Below are positions 17,117 through 25,749 of a DNA stretch of 45,926 bases, in pieces (the stretch's first letter is position 1; every line of letters begins with the position of its first letter). The notes below the pieces were generated by a model. The model was not told where the DNA came from. It saw nothing but the letters and a program-made list of their open reading frames with translations, and searched no databases. Origin of the DNA: Oscillospiraceae bacterium (GTDB lineage Bacteria; Bacillota; Clostridia; Oscillospirales; Ruminococcaceae); NCBI GenBank assembly GCA_017461245.1, contig JAFTYW010000005.1:1-45926 (forward strand), written 5' to 3'. Position numbers and translations under genes: made by a program.

Positions 17117-19291
17117 ATGAAAGAATTGTACGATAAGCTGACACAGGCAATTGAGCGCAACAGCAAAAACTTAAATAAAGATGTAATAATGCAGGCGCTC
17201 TCCTTTGCCGAGAGTGCTCACGATGGTCAAAAACGTAAATCTGGTGAGCCGTATATAATACACCCCGTTGCGACCGCCATAATCTTAATTGATATGGGTA
17301 TGGACACCGAAACGATAGTTGCCGCACTTCTTCACGATGTTGTTGAGGACACCGAGGTAGAGCTTAGTCAGGTGCAACAGAAATTCGGTGCAGATGTTGC
17401 AGCACTTGTTGACGGTGTTACAAAGCTTGGCCTTTTGCCCCTTACAAGCCGTGAGGAGCAGCAGGCAGAAAATGTAAGAAAAATGCTGCTTGCAATGTCG
17501 CAGGATATCCGCGTCGTTGTTATAAAGCTTGCCGATAGGCTTCACAATATGAGGACTATTGACTATGTCAGAGAGCAGAAACAGAGAGATAAATCTCTCG
17601 AAACTATGGAGGTTTATGCTCCTATTGCGCACAGACTTGGTATCCGTGCCGTTAAGGAGGAACTTGAGGATCTTTCGTTAAGACATCTTGATCCCATTGG
17701 ATACAAACAGATAGAGGAAAAGCTTGTCGGTCAGAAGGAAGAAAGACAGGAGTTTCTTGATAGAATTAAGGAGCGCATAAAGGAGCGCCTTGGAAACGAT
17801 GAAAATGTCGTAGTTGAGGGACGAGTTAAGAGTGTTTACGGCATTTACCGCAAGGTCTTTATGCAGAATAAGGCATTTGAGGAAATTTTCGATATTTACG
17901 CTGTTCGAGTTATCGTCGATAGCGTAACGGACTGTTACAATGTTCTCGGAATAATTCACGATATGTTCCGTCCTATCCCAAATAGATTTAAGGACTATAT
18001 TTCAACCCCTAAGGCGAATATGTATCAGTCGCTACACACAACCGTTATCGACAAAGAGGGAATTCCCTTTGAGGTGCAGATAAGAACATGGGATATGCAC
18101 CACACCGCCGAGTACGGAATTGCGGCACACTGGAAATATAAACACGGTGTAAGCGGCAAGGATAAGCTCGAAGAGCGTCTTGTTTGGGTCCGTCAGCTGT
18201 TAGAAGCTCAAAAGGAAAGTGAAGATGTTGAGGAGATAGTCCGAAGCATAAAGAGCGATATTGCTCCCGAAGAAGTCTTTGTGTTTACCCCTAAGGGCGA
18301 TGTTATAAGCCTACCAATCGGCGCTTGTGTTATCGACTTTGCCTATGCTATTCACACTGCTGTAGGTAACAGTATGGTAAGTGCCAAGGCAGACGGTAAG
18401 ATTGTTCCGCTCGATTATAAGGTCAAAACGGGCGAAATTGTCGAGATTATTACCCAAAAGGGCAAAGGCCCCAGCCGAGATTGGATAAAACTCGTTGTAA
18501 CAAGCGAAGCAAGAAATAAGATAAGAAACTGGTTTAAAAAGGAGTTCCGCGAGGAAAATATCGAGCAGGGTAAACTTGAGCTTGAAGCGGAATTTCGTAG
18601 AAATCTTATCAGCATAAAGCCCGAGCTTAAAGATGAGTTTATTTTAGGCATTGCAAAAAGGCACCATTACGATAATCTTGAGGACTTCTATGCCGCTATA
18701 GGCTACGGCGGAATTCTCCTTTCCCGCATTATGCCGCGTGTTAAAGAGGCTTATAATAAAGCCGTTAAAGAGGCAAAGGCGGCAAGTAAAGCCTTTTCTA
18801 TCGAGGATGTCGTCAGCGAAAATCTCGGTAAAAAACAAAGCGGCGGCGTAATAGTTGAGGGGCTTGATAATTGCCTTGTAAAGTTTGCAAAATGCTGCAG
18901 CCCTCTTCCTGGTGATGAGGTCGTCGGCTTTATTACAAGAGGCAGCGGCGTTTCTGTGCATAAGGCAGACTGCGTAAATGCTAAGAACGGAATGAAGCAC
19001 GATAGCGCCCGCTGGGTTAGGGTCATCTGGGCAAATGCCAATAGAAAGAGCAGCTACGATGTTTCTCTGCATATCTGGGCGAATACCCGCCCCAATCTGC
19101 TTCTTGATATCAGCGCACAGTTTTCGAGCATGCGTGTTCCCATTCATAGCATAAGCGCTAAGGACACCAAGGACGGCAGGAGCTTTTTCTGGCTCTCTAT
19201 CAGCACCGAGGGAACAGAGCATCTGAAATCAATTGTTGACAGACTTATTAAAATTCCAGGCATTAACAGCGTAGAAAGGGCAATAAACTGA
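17117..19291 (+). CDS. rel: Bifunctional (p)ppGpp synthetase/hydrolase Rel
   Basis: A 724-aa long RelA/SpoT homologue controlling the stringent response. Domains in order: HD hydrolase with His73-Asp74 in LLHDVVEDT, intact so hydrolysis is expected; synthetase with RFKDYI near residue 290, YQSLHTTV and GIAAHWKYK; TGS domain from about residue 387 (VFVFTPKGDV); zinc-finger/helical region with the Cys cluster KCCSPLPGDE; and C-terminal ACT domain. The RFKD form fits bifunctional Rel of Gram-positives. Its TGA overlaps the dtd ATG by one base. Confidence 0.97.
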   Translation: MKELYDKLTQAIERNSKNLNKDVIMQALSFAESAHDGQKRKSGEPYIIHPVATAIILIDMGMDTETIVAALLHDVVEDTEVELSQVQQKFGADVAALVDGVTKLGLLPLTSREEQQAENVRKMLLAMSQDIRVVVIKLADRLHNMRTIDYVREQKQRDKSLETMEVYAPIAHRLGIRAVKEELEDLSLRHLDPIGYKQIEEKLVGQKEERQEFLDRIKERIKERLGNDENVVVEGRVKSVYGIYRKVFMQNKAFEEIFDIYAVRVIVDSVTDCYNVLGIIHDMFRPIPNRFKDYISTPKANMYQSLHTTVIDKEGIPFEVQIRTWDMHHTAEYGIAAHWKYKHGVSGKDKLEERLVWVRQLLEAQKESEDVEEIVRSIKSDIAPEEVFVFTPKGDVISLPIGACVIDFAYAIHTAVGNSMVSAKADGKIVPLDYKVKTGEIVEIITQKGKGPSRDWIKLVVTSEARNKIRNWFKKEFREENIEQGKLELEAEFRRNLISIKPELKDEFILGIAKRHHYDNLEDFYAAIGYGGILLSRIMPRVKEAYNKAVKEAKAASKAFSIEDVVSENLGKKQSGGVIVEGLDNCLVKFAKCCSPLPGDEVVGFITRGSGVSVHKADCVNAKNGMKHDSARWVRVIWANANRKSSYDVSLHIWANTRPNLLLDISAQFSSMRVPIHSISAKDTKDGRSFFWLSISTEGTEHLKSIVDRLIKIPGINSVERAIN

Positions 19292-19752
19292 TGATAGCAC
19301 TAATTCAGAGAACAGACAGCGCGAGCGTTAAGGTTGATGGTAAGACTGTCGGCGAGATTGACGGCGGACTTGCAGTTTTTCTCGGCGTTTTTGAAAACGA
19401 CGGCGAGGCAGAGTGCGACTTCCTCGCTCGCAAAATTGCAAATCTGCGTGTTTTCACCGACGAAAATGATAAAATGAATCTTTCGCTTTTAGATGTTGGC
19501 GGCTCGGTGCTTGCTATCTCTAATTTTACCTTATGCGCCAACGCACGAAAGGGAAACCGCCCGTCTTATGACGAAGCTATGCGCCCCGATGGAGCAAATA
19601 GGCTCTACGAGCGTTTCTGCGAAAAGCTTCGTGAAAACGGCATCAAAAACGTTCAAAAAGGCGTTTTCGGCGCGCATATGAAGGTGTTGGTTTCGAATGA
19701 CGGGCCTATCTCAATGGCTCTCGATACAGATAAGATAATGCCAAAAAAATGA
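19291..19752 (+). CDS. dtd: D-aminoacyl-tRNA deacylase
   Basis: A 153-aa proofreading enzyme that removes D-amino acids (and glycine from tRNA-Ala) from mischarged tRNA. It has the catalytic SNFTLCAN motif (family SQFTL) and NDGPIS in place of the usual NxGPVT cross-subunit Gly-cisPro motif; both changes are conservative. The rel-dtd pairing is widely conserved in Firmicutes. It starts inside the rel stop codon. Confidence 0.95.
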   Translation: MIALIQRTDSASVKVDGKTVGEIDGGLAVFLGVFENDGEAECDFLARKIANLRVFTDENDKMNLSLLDVGGSVLAISNFTLCANARKGNRPSYDEAMRPDGANRLYERFCEKLRENGIKNVQKGVFGAHMKVLVSNDGPISMALDTDKIMPKK

Positions 19753-19760
19753 GGATAAAA

Positions 19761-20384
19761 ATGGATATTAAAACTCTTAAAATGGGAAAGCTCGATAATA
19801 ATACCTATATCGTTTCCACCGAGCAAGGAAACGCCGTTGTTATTGATCCGAGTATGGATTTTTCTAAGATCAAAAAGGCAATAGACGAGCTTAATGTGAC
19901 TGTAAAGTATATTTTCTTTACACACGGACACTACGATCACACCGCCTCTGCTTACGATCTGGTGGAAAAAACGGGGGCAAAGCTTGTTATCCACAGCCGA
20001 GATGCCGAAATGCTCTATGATTTTAACAAGAGCCTTGCATTTATGTTCTCAAATCACCCTAAAGAGCTTCACGCCGATATAACGGTCGAGGATGGGGATA
20101 CGATTACTCTCGACGAGCTTACCTTTGAGTTTATAAGCACTCCGGGGCATAGCAACGGCTGTGTTGTTATCGCCTGCGAGGACGTTATGTTTACCGGCGA
20201 TACAGTTTTGGAGGGCGTAGTCGGCAGGACAGACCTTTACGGCAGTAACGATGCGCTTATGGTTCAGTCGGTTAGAAAGCTTGCCGCGATAGATAAAAAT
20301 TACACACTATTGTGCGGTCACGGCGCACCCTCGACCCTCGATTTTGAAAAGAAGAACAACCCTTATTTTATTCATTACACATAA
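19761..20384 (+). CDS. MBL-fold hydrolase, glyoxalase II-like (YqgX type)
   Basis: A 207-aa metallo-beta-lactamase-fold hydrolase with the metal motif THGHYDHTAS, then HSRDAEM, TPGHSNG, FTGDTV and LCGHGAPS, a compact glyoxalase II-like set. Family members hydrolyse thioesters such as S-lactoyl-thiols, but substrates of this subgroup are mostly unproved. An ATG at 19749 overlapping the dtd stop would add four residues; I prefer the ATG at 19761 because GAGGA (19751-19755) sits just upstream of it. Genes of this type often lie between dtd and hemZ in clostridia. Confidence 0.88.
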   Translation: MDIKTLKMGKLDNNTYIVSTEQGNAVVIDPSMDFSKIKKAIDELNVTVKYIFFTHGHYDHTASAYDLVEKTGAKLVIHSRDAEMLYDFNKSLAFMFSNHPKELHADITVEDGDTITLDELTFEFISTPGHSNGCVVIACEDVMFTGDTVLEGVVGRTDLYGSNDALMVQSVRKLAAIDKNYTLLCGHGAPSTLDFEKKNNPYFIHYT

Positions 20385-20393
20385 GGAAATAAT

Positions 20394-21851
20394 ATGCAGA
20401 TCATTATAAACCGCCATAATTTCCGCTACGAGATGGAAAATATCGCAAGAATGTTTTTTCACTCGTCGACTCTCGAAATTAAGTTTGATATTTACGAGCC
20501 GATAGGGGACTATGTGCTGACAGAGATAAGAAATAACGAAATCATAATAAAGGTGTCTGTTTTTGGCAAAACAGAGCAGAAAACCGCTCAGATCATCTCT
20601 CAAAACGAGAACGATACTGAGTGGCAGATGGCAGAAATGCTCTATGATTGCCTTTGCGCTCTTTCGGGCAAAGAGCAGAAGTGGGGGCTCTTAACCGGCG
20701 TGCGCCCCACAAGGCTTGTCCATAGAATGATTGATGACGGCAAGACTATTGCCGAAATCAGAGATAAATTCATAAACGGATATAAGGTAAGCGAGGAAAA
20801 ATTCAGGCTTCTTTGGCAAACTGCTATGGCAGAGCGCCCGATTATTTCAGCATCAAAACCGCAAGATTTCAGCCTTTATCTTTCAATTCCGTTCTGCCCG
20901 TCAAGGTGCAATTACTGCTCATTTGTGTCGGGCTCGGTTGAAAAGATGGGTAATCTTATCCCCGAGTATGTAGAGTGCCTTGCAAAAGAGATAGAGGACG
21001 CGGCAGAGGTCTCAAAAAAGGCAGGACTGCGCCTTAAAACCGTCTATTTCGGCGGCGGAACCCCTACAACCCTTTCGGCAGAGCAGCTTAAATTTCTTAT
21101 GGACAAAATCGAGTCCTGCTTTGATTTGTCGTGTATAAATGAGTACACGGTCGAGGCGGGCAGACCTGACACTGTAACAGAAGAGAAACTGCGCACCATT
21201 AAAGAGATGGGTGCTGACAGAATAAGCATAAACCCGCAGACCTTTAACGATGATGTTTTGAATGCTATAGGAAGACGGCACACCACCGAGCAGACCTTAA
21301 AAGCCTACGAAACAGCACGGAAAATCGGATTTAAAACAATAAATATGGACCTAATTGCAGGCCTTACGTCCGACAGTTACGAGTCGTTTTGCTCGTCGCT
21401 TGACACCGCGATAAATCTAAACCCCGAAAACATAACCCTGCACACCCTTACCGTAAAAAGAGCGGCAAATCTTGCCGAGGACAGCCAAAATACATTTTTA
21501 ACGGGCGAAACACCCGCAGAAAAGATGGTGGGCACTTCCTTTGAAAAGTTCTTTTCGGGCGGCTATTCACCTTACTATATGTATAGGCAAAAGGGAACTC
21601 TTTCAAACCTCGAAAATGTCGGCTACTGCAAGGCGGGGCACGAGGGCTATTATAATATCTATATAATGGACGAGGTGCAGAGCATAATCGCTCTCGGAGC
21701 GGGCGCAGTTACAAAGCTCAAAGCGCCGCATAGCGAGCAGATAAGCAGAATTTTCAATTATAAATATCCTCTTGAATATCTAAGAGGCTTTGAAAATATA
21801 ATAAACAGAAAAAGAGAGGTGCTAAAGTTTTTTGAAAAATATCCTTTTTAA
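20394..21851 (+). CDS. hemZ: HemZ-type radical SAM coproporphyrinogen dehydrogenase homologue
   Basis: A 485-aa radical SAM protein. The N-terminal part with GLLTGVRPTRLVH is characteristic of the HemZ branch, and the iron-sulfur motif is C168-x3-C172-x2-C175 (CPSRCNYC), followed by FGGGTPTTL and ISINPQTF. B. subtilis HemZ was assigned as an oxygen-independent coproporphyrinogen III dehydrogenase. No other haem gene is in the window, so the true substrate is uncertain; HemW/HemZ-like paralogues can have other roles such as haem trafficking. It follows the MBL gene after 9 bases and overlaps the next gene by 20 bases. Confidence 0.85.
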   Translation: MQIIINRHNFRYEMENIARMFFHSSTLEIKFDIYEPIGDYVLTEIRNNEIIIKVSVFGKTEQKTAQIISQNENDTEWQMAEMLYDCLCALSGKEQKWGLLTGVRPTRLVHRMIDDGKTIAEIRDKFINGYKVSEEKFRLLWQTAMAERPIISASKPQDFSLYLSIPFCPSRCNYCSFVSGSVEKMGNLIPEYVECLAKEIEDAAEVSKKAGLRLKTVYFGGGTPTTLSAEQLKFLMDKIESCFDLSCINEYTVEAGRPDTVTEEKLRTIKEMGADRISINPQTFNDDVLNAIGRRHTTEQTLKAYETARKIGFKTINMDLIAGLTSDSYESFCSSLDTAINLNPENITLHTLTVKRAANLAEDSQNTFLTGETPAEKMVGTSFEKFFSGGYSPYYMYRQKGTLSNLENVGYCKAGHEGYYNIYIMDEVQSIIALGAGAVTKLKAPHSEQISRIFNYKYPLEYLRGFENIINRKREVLKFFEKYPF

Positions 21852-22794
21852 CGATAACGGAATTGTAACAGATAAAGCAATAAACAAAGCGGCAGAAAGC
21901 TCGCTTTCAGAGCTTGTTGCTTTTTGTGAAAAAAGATATGATGACCAGATAAGTGCGCTCTCTGAGCTTCTTGTTGCGTCAAAACAGTATAAGATAGTTC
22001 TGCTTGCAGGTCCCTCGGGCTCGGGTAAAACAACCACCGCAAGAAAGCTTTCCGAAAAGATAATTGCGGGCGGCAAAAATGCCCTTTACATCTCGCTTGA
22101 TGATTTCTTTTTAAACAGAGAGGATCTGCCAAAGCTTCCCAACGGCGAAACCGATTTTGAGTCGGTCTATACCCTTGATATCAACGAGATCCGTAAATGC
22201 TTTTCTCTGCTTTTGTCGGGTAAAAAGGCTTCTATTCCGTACTTTGATTTTACTACTGGAAGAAGAGCTCCCGACAAGGCTCGCGATTTTACGGCAGGCG
22301 AAAATGATATAATCATTGTTGAGGGACTTCACGCCATTAATCCCGAGCTTACAGACGGCATTGACGCCTTTGACGGCAACGGCTTTTACAAGCTTTTTGT
22401 AAATCCCGATAGCCAGATATATAAAGAGGACGGCAGTAAAGCACTCAAAAGAAGAACTTTGCGTATGATGCGCCGTATGATAAGGGATTACTATTTCAGA
22501 GGCAGCAGCCTTGAAAACACCCTTAATATGTGGGAGGGGGTCTGCCGAGAGGAGATAAAGACCATTATTCCTTTCAAGGACACCGCCGATACAGTTGTGG
22601 ATACGACCCATTTTTATGAGCCTTGCATCTACCACAACTATTTGCTTCCCATCATAAAAAAATCGCAGATAAATAACCCTAAGCACGCAGAAACTCTTGC
22701 TGAGCTTACCGCCTGCCTTGACCTGTTTTACGATGCACCCTGCGATGCTGTTCCTAAAAATTCAATGATAAGAGAGTTTATCGGCGAGGCGTAA
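21832..22794 (+). CDS. Uridine kinase-like nucleoside kinase
   Basis: A 320-aa P-loop kinase of the uridine kinase/phosphoribulokinase family: Walker A GPSGSGKTT at residues 60-68, the SLDDFF substrate loop, and VEGLHAINP. A 50-residue N-terminal extension precedes the P-loop and the protein is about 100 residues longer than Udk, so it belongs to the long nucleoside kinase branch seen in clostridia. The start is TTG at 21832, 20 bases inside hemZ, with AGAGAGG (21813-21819) a little far upstream; no ATG lies near, so the exact start is less certain than the gene. Confidence 0.85.
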   Translation: MKNILFNDNGIVTDKAINKAAESSLSELVAFCEKRYDDQISALSELLVASKQYKIVLLAGPSGSGKTTTARKLSEKIIAGGKNALYISLDDFFLNREDLPKLPNGETDFESVYTLDINEIRKCFSLLLSGKKASIPYFDFTTGRRAPDKARDFTAGENDIIIVEGLHAINPELTDGIDAFDGNGFYKLFVNPDSQIYKEDGSKALKRRTLRMMRRMIRDYYFRGSSLENTLNMWEGVCREEIKTIIPFKDTADTVVDTTHFYEPCIYHNYLLPIIKKSQINNPKHAETLAELTACLDLFYDAPCDAVPKNSMIREFIGEA

Positions 22795-22796
22795 GC

Positions 22797-22825
22797 TTGT
22801 ATTTTAACTAATAAAGAAGTATAAT
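22797..22825 (+). promoter_or_regulatory. Sigma-A promoter for the zinc-ribbon protein gene
   Basis: TTGTAT (22797-22802), 17-base spacer, perfect TATAAT (22820-22825), 31 bases upstream of the ATG. Confidence 0.85.
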
Positions 22826-22856
22826 CAGATCATATAAACAGAAAGGATGCTGACAA

Positions 22857-23270
22857 ATGAGTTTGTTTGAAGAGATCCGCGACACCGCTAAGGCGGCAAT
22901 AGATATGACAGGCGATAAGGCCGAAGAAATAATCGAAAAGGGCAAAACCAAGTTGAAAATTTATAAGCTGCGCCAAAAACTAAAGGATTCTTATGCCTAT
23001 CTTGGACTGCGAGTTTATATAAAGAACAAAAGAGGAGAGGCTCTTGAAAATGCTTTTGAGATGCAGCTTAAGGAGATTGACGCCATTCGTCAGGAACTTT
23101 CTGAACTCAAAGAGCAGGCCGACCTCATAAAGTATTACGAAAAGTGCAAAAATTGCGGTGCCTTTAACGATAAAGAGGATGAATTTTGCCTAAGCTGCGG
23201 CAGCTCCCTAAAGCCGTTTCATAAAACGGTCTACTCGGTTAAGTTTCAAGAGGATGAAAAAGACAAATAA
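22857..23270 (+). CDS. Small protein with helical region and C-terminal zinc ribbon, 137 aa
   Basis: No named function. The first 95 residues are charged and likely form long helices or a coiled coil (MQLKEIDAIRQELSELKEQA). The end holds a zinc ribbon with two Cys pairs, CKNCG and FCLSCG, 13-14 residues apart. AAAGGATG precedes the ATG. It has its own promoter and is followed after 14 bases by the flippase gene, so they may be co-transcribed. The design (coiled coil plus zinc ribbon) suggests a scaffold or nucleic-acid/protein-binding role. Confidence 0.82.
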   Translation: MSLFEEIRDTAKAAIDMTGDKAEEIIEKGKTKLKIYKLRQKLKDSYAYLGLRVYIKNKRGEALENAFEMQLKEIDAIRQELSELKEQADLIKYYEKCKNCGAFNDKEDEFCLSCGSSLKPFHKTVYSVKFQEDEKDK

Positions 23271-23284
23271 GTGAGGTATATGCT

Positions 23285-25033
23285 TTGAAAAAAGATAAAA
23301 CTCAGAGTCGAACAAGCCAGAGCTTTCTTGAGGGCGCACTGATATTGGCGCTCGCGACCATTATTGTAAAGCTCATTGGCGCAGTCTTTAAAATACCTAT
23401 CGGCAACCTTCTTAAAGAGGAGGGGTTTGCCTATTTTAACGTCGCGTATCAGATGTTTACGCCGCTTTATTCGCTTGCTATGGCGGGTCTTCCCGTTGCA
23501 GTTGCGAGGATGGTTTCTGAAAATGCAACCCGGGGAAATTACCGCGACGTAAGAAAAATTCTGCGAATTTCAACCGCGGCGTTTACCGTAACAGGCGCAA
23601 TAGGCAGCCTTATAATGATTTTGGGAGCGGGGATATATTCCGAGAAGATCGTTGAAACGCCCGCGGCATTTCTTTCAATAATCTGCCTTGCTCCTGCAGT
23701 TTTCTTTTGCTGTATGATGAGCTCAAGGCGCGGTTATTATGAGGGCCTTAAAAATATGTACCCGACCGCCATTTCGCAGGTTATCGAGGCAATGGTAAAG
23801 CTTGTCTTGGGTCTGCTCCTTTCTTGGCTTGTTATCTATGTCGGAACAAATCAGTTTACAAGCAGCGGCGTAGTGTTTGGAACTGCCTGCGATAGCGAAA
23901 AAGAGGCAATGTCTATCATTTACCCCTTTGCCTCGGCTGCTGCTATATTGGGTATAACCTTAAGTACTGTGTTCGGTGCGGTGTATCTGCATTTGAGATA
24001 CCATATAAAAGGGGATAGCATAACACCTGAAATGCTCTCAAATGCGCCTGCCGCAAGAGGCGGTAAGGATATTTTAAGGTCGCTTCTTTCTATCGCTATT
24101 CCCGTTTCGCTTGGAACACTTGCAACGACAATCACCTCGTTTATTGACTCGAGCTCAATAGTCAACCGTCTTAAGAATGTAATGGAAACCGACGGTCAGA
24201 CCATTGTGCAGATGTATTCGGGAATAACCGAGGTCGCAACCGATATACCCGATTTTATTTACGGCGCATATTGCTATGCTATAAGCATATTTAACCTAGT
24301 TCCCAGCCTTACAACAACATTTGCAATAAGCGCGTTGCCTGCGGTGACTGCCGCCTGGACGCTTAAGGATAAGGAAAAGACAAAGCAGAGCATTGAAACT
24401 GTTCTGAGAATTACCAGCCTTGTAGCTCTGCCTGCAGGCGTTGGTATGTCGGTTATGGCAAAGCCTATCTTGCAGATTCTTTATCCCGATAGAGTGCTCG
24501 GTGTTGAAATTGCCGCACCTGCCCTCACCATTCTTGGAATTGCAGTTATATTCGTAGCGCTGCTTGCACCCATTAACAGTATGCTTCAGGCGATCGGCAG
24601 GGCAGATATCCCAGTAAAGCTTATGCTTGTCGGCGGAGCTATAAAAATTGTGACAAATTTTGTTCTTGTTTCAGTCCCCGAAATAAACGTAAAGGGCGCA
24701 CCTGTGGGAACGCTGCTTTGCTATGTGTTCCTGTTCTTTGCAAGTATGTATTTTGTCTGCAAAACGACCGAGCTTGTGCCAAATATCAAAACAACCTTTT
24801 TGAAGCCTTTTGGCGCGGCTGTCTGCTGCGGAGTGGCTGCTTTCCTCTCGCATATGCTTTTGGATAAGCTTATCGGCGGAAGAATTGCTACGGTAATTTC
24901 CATAATTTTAGCCGTGGTTATTTATGCAATTTGCCTACTATTTTTCAAGGCTTTAACAAAAGATGACATAAATATGCTCCCAAAGGGGAAAAAATTTGTA
25001 AAAATACTTGAAAAATACGGCCTAATAGGTTAA
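23285..25033 (+). CDS. Oligosaccharide flippase family membrane protein (SpoVB/YabM-like)
   Basis: A 582-aa polytopic membrane protein of the MOP (MATE/Wzx/MurJ) superfamily with about 14 membrane segments. The N-terminus (FLEGALILALATIIVKLIGA, then FKIPIGNLL) and the LAMAGLPVAVARMVSE stretch are typical of the SpoVB/YtgP/YabM group, which moves lipid-linked precursors such as lipid II and is needed for spore cortex formation in some members. Placement upstream of yabO/P/Q matches yabM in bacilli. The start is TTG at 23285, supported by GTGAGGT; an ATG at 23280 is out of frame and closes after two codons. Confidence 0.9.
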   Translation: MKKDKTQSRTSQSFLEGALILALATIIVKLIGAVFKIPIGNLLKEEGFAYFNVAYQMFTPLYSLAMAGLPVAVARMVSENATRGNYRDVRKILRISTAAFTVTGAIGSLIMILGAGIYSEKIVETPAAFLSIICLAPAVFFCCMMSSRRGYYEGLKNMYPTAISQVIEAMVKLVLGLLLSWLVIYVGTNQFTSSGVVFGTACDSEKEAMSIIYPFASAAAILGITLSTVFGAVYLHLRYHIKGDSITPEMLSNAPAARGGKDILRSLLSIAIPVSLGTLATTITSFIDSSSIVNRLKNVMETDGQTIVQMYSGITEVATDIPDFIYGAYCYAISIFNLVPSLTTTFAISALPAVTAAWTLKDKEKTKQSIETVLRITSLVALPAGVGMSVMAKPILQILYPDRVLGVEIAAPALTILGIAVIFVALLAPINSMLQAIGRADIPVKLMLVGGAIKIVTNFVLVSVPEINVKGAPVGTLLCYVFLFFASMYFVCKTTELVPNIKTTFLKPFGAAVCCGVAAFLSHMLLDKLIGGRIATVISIILAVVIYAICLLFFKALTKDDINMLPKGKKFVKILEKYGLIG

Positions 25034-25050
25034 AATATATAGTAGCAAAT

Positions 25051-25069
25051 ATAGGGGTTTACCCCCTAT
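25051..25069. promoter_or_regulatory. G/C-rich palindrome upstream of hup
   Basis: ATAGGGG (25051-25057) and CCCCTAT (25063-25069) are inverted around a 5-base loop in an A/T-rich gap. It may be a weak terminator for the flippase gene (TTAT follows) or an operator for hup: a possible -35 (TTTACC, 25058-25063) overlaps it, with a weak TAACAT at 25082-25087. I cannot choose between them. Confidence 0.4.
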
Positions 25070-25107
25070 TTATCCACAAAATAACATAAAATAAAGGAGA
25101 ATGTAAA

Positions 25108-25383
25108 ATGACTAAGGTTGAACTTATCAATGCAATCGCAGCAGAAGCTGGTCTTACTAAGAAGGATGCAGACGCTGCTCTTAAAGCAACTGTTGACGCT
25201 ATTACCGCTGCTCTCGTAAAGGGCGAAAAAGTACAGCTCGTTGGCTTCGGAACCTTTGAGGTTCGCGCTCGCGGCGAGAGAACCGGCAGAAACCCCAGAA
25301 CTAAAGAGACCATCACAATCCCCGCTTCCAAAGCTCCCGCTTTCAAAGCAGGTAAGGCTCTTAAGGACGCTGTTTCTAAGTAA
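25108..25383 (+). CDS. hup: DNA-binding protein HU
   Basis: A 91-aa histone-like protein that bends and compacts DNA. The sequence follows the HU consensus throughout, including [23 protein letters not shown] and the arm [23 protein letters not shown] precedes the ATG. It has a strong terminator. Its position between the flippase and yabO matches the bacillar/clostridial arrangement in which hup-type genes border the yabO cluster. Confidence 0.97.
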   Translation: MTKVELINAIAAEAGLTKKDADAALKATVDAITAALVKGEKVQLVGFGTFEVRARGERTGRNPRTKETITIPASKAPAFKAGKALKDAVSK

Positions 25384-25393
25384 GAAACCTTTG

Positions 25394-25428
25394 AAAGCTG
25401 TTTTGGCGAAAGCCAAAACAGCTTTTTT
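25394..25428 (+). terminator. Terminator after hup
   Basis: A perfect 14-bp stem, AAAGCTGTTTTGGC (25394-25407) with GCCAAAACAGCTTT (25412-25425), GAAA loop, ending in a T6 run. Transcription of yabO onward therefore depends on readthrough or on a promoter I could not place in the 17 bases before yabO. Confidence 0.93.
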
Positions 25429-25445
25429 ACTTTCAGGAGAAAAAT

Positions 25446-25688
25446 ATGAGAATCGATAAGTTTTTAAAAAATGCCAGAATAATCAAGCGAAGAACCGTCG
25501 CAAACGAGGCCTGCGATAACGGTAGAATAACCGTAAACGGCAGGGTAGTAAAGGCTTCTTATAACGTCGCGGTGGGCGATGTTATAGAGGTGGTGTTCGG
25601 GAGCAGAAATTTAAAGGTCAAGGTGCTCTCAGTAAATGAATATGCAAATAAGGAAACTGCCAGCGAGCAGTATGAAATAATAGAATAA
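25446..25688 (+). CDS. rqcP: S4-domain RNA-binding protein RqcP/YabO
   Basis: An 80-aa S4-fold protein (MRIDKFLKNARIIKRRTVAN, then NGRVVKASYNV) of the YabO/RqcP family, close to Hsp15. RqcP works with RqcH on obstructed 50S subunits to elongate alanine tails in ribosome-associated quality control. AGGAGA precedes the ATG. It begins the yabO-yabP-yabQ-divIC-yabR order known from B. subtilis. Confidence 0.93.
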   Translation: MRIDKFLKNARIIKRRTVANEACDNGRITVNGRVVKASYNVAVGDVIEVVFGSRNLKVKVLSVNEYANKETASEQYEIIE

Positions 25689-25695
25689 AGGGTGC

Positions 25696-25749
25696 CTCTG
25701 CCGAATATATTTTAGTTAGAAATATTCGGGAGTGATATACTTGGCAGAG
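25696..25749 (+). promoter_or_regulatory. Foldable leader over the yabP ribosome binding site
   Basis: CCGAATAT (25701-25708) pairs with ATATTCGG (25722-25729), whose end touches the ribosome binding site CGGGAG. CTCTG (25696-25700) can pair with CAGAG (25745-25749), just inside the coding region, extending the structure around the TTG start at 25741. The fold could limit YabP translation; judged by eye. Confidence 0.4.

Noticed and set aside
23280-23288. Two-codon ATG-CTT-TGA mini-ORF overlapping the flippase start
   Set aside because: Likely a chance occurrence from the overlap of ATG with the TTG start region; no evidence of regulation.
25617-25735. Sigma-E promoter for yabP
   Set aside because: Expected from biology, but I found no pair of elements that fits the consensus well enough to report.
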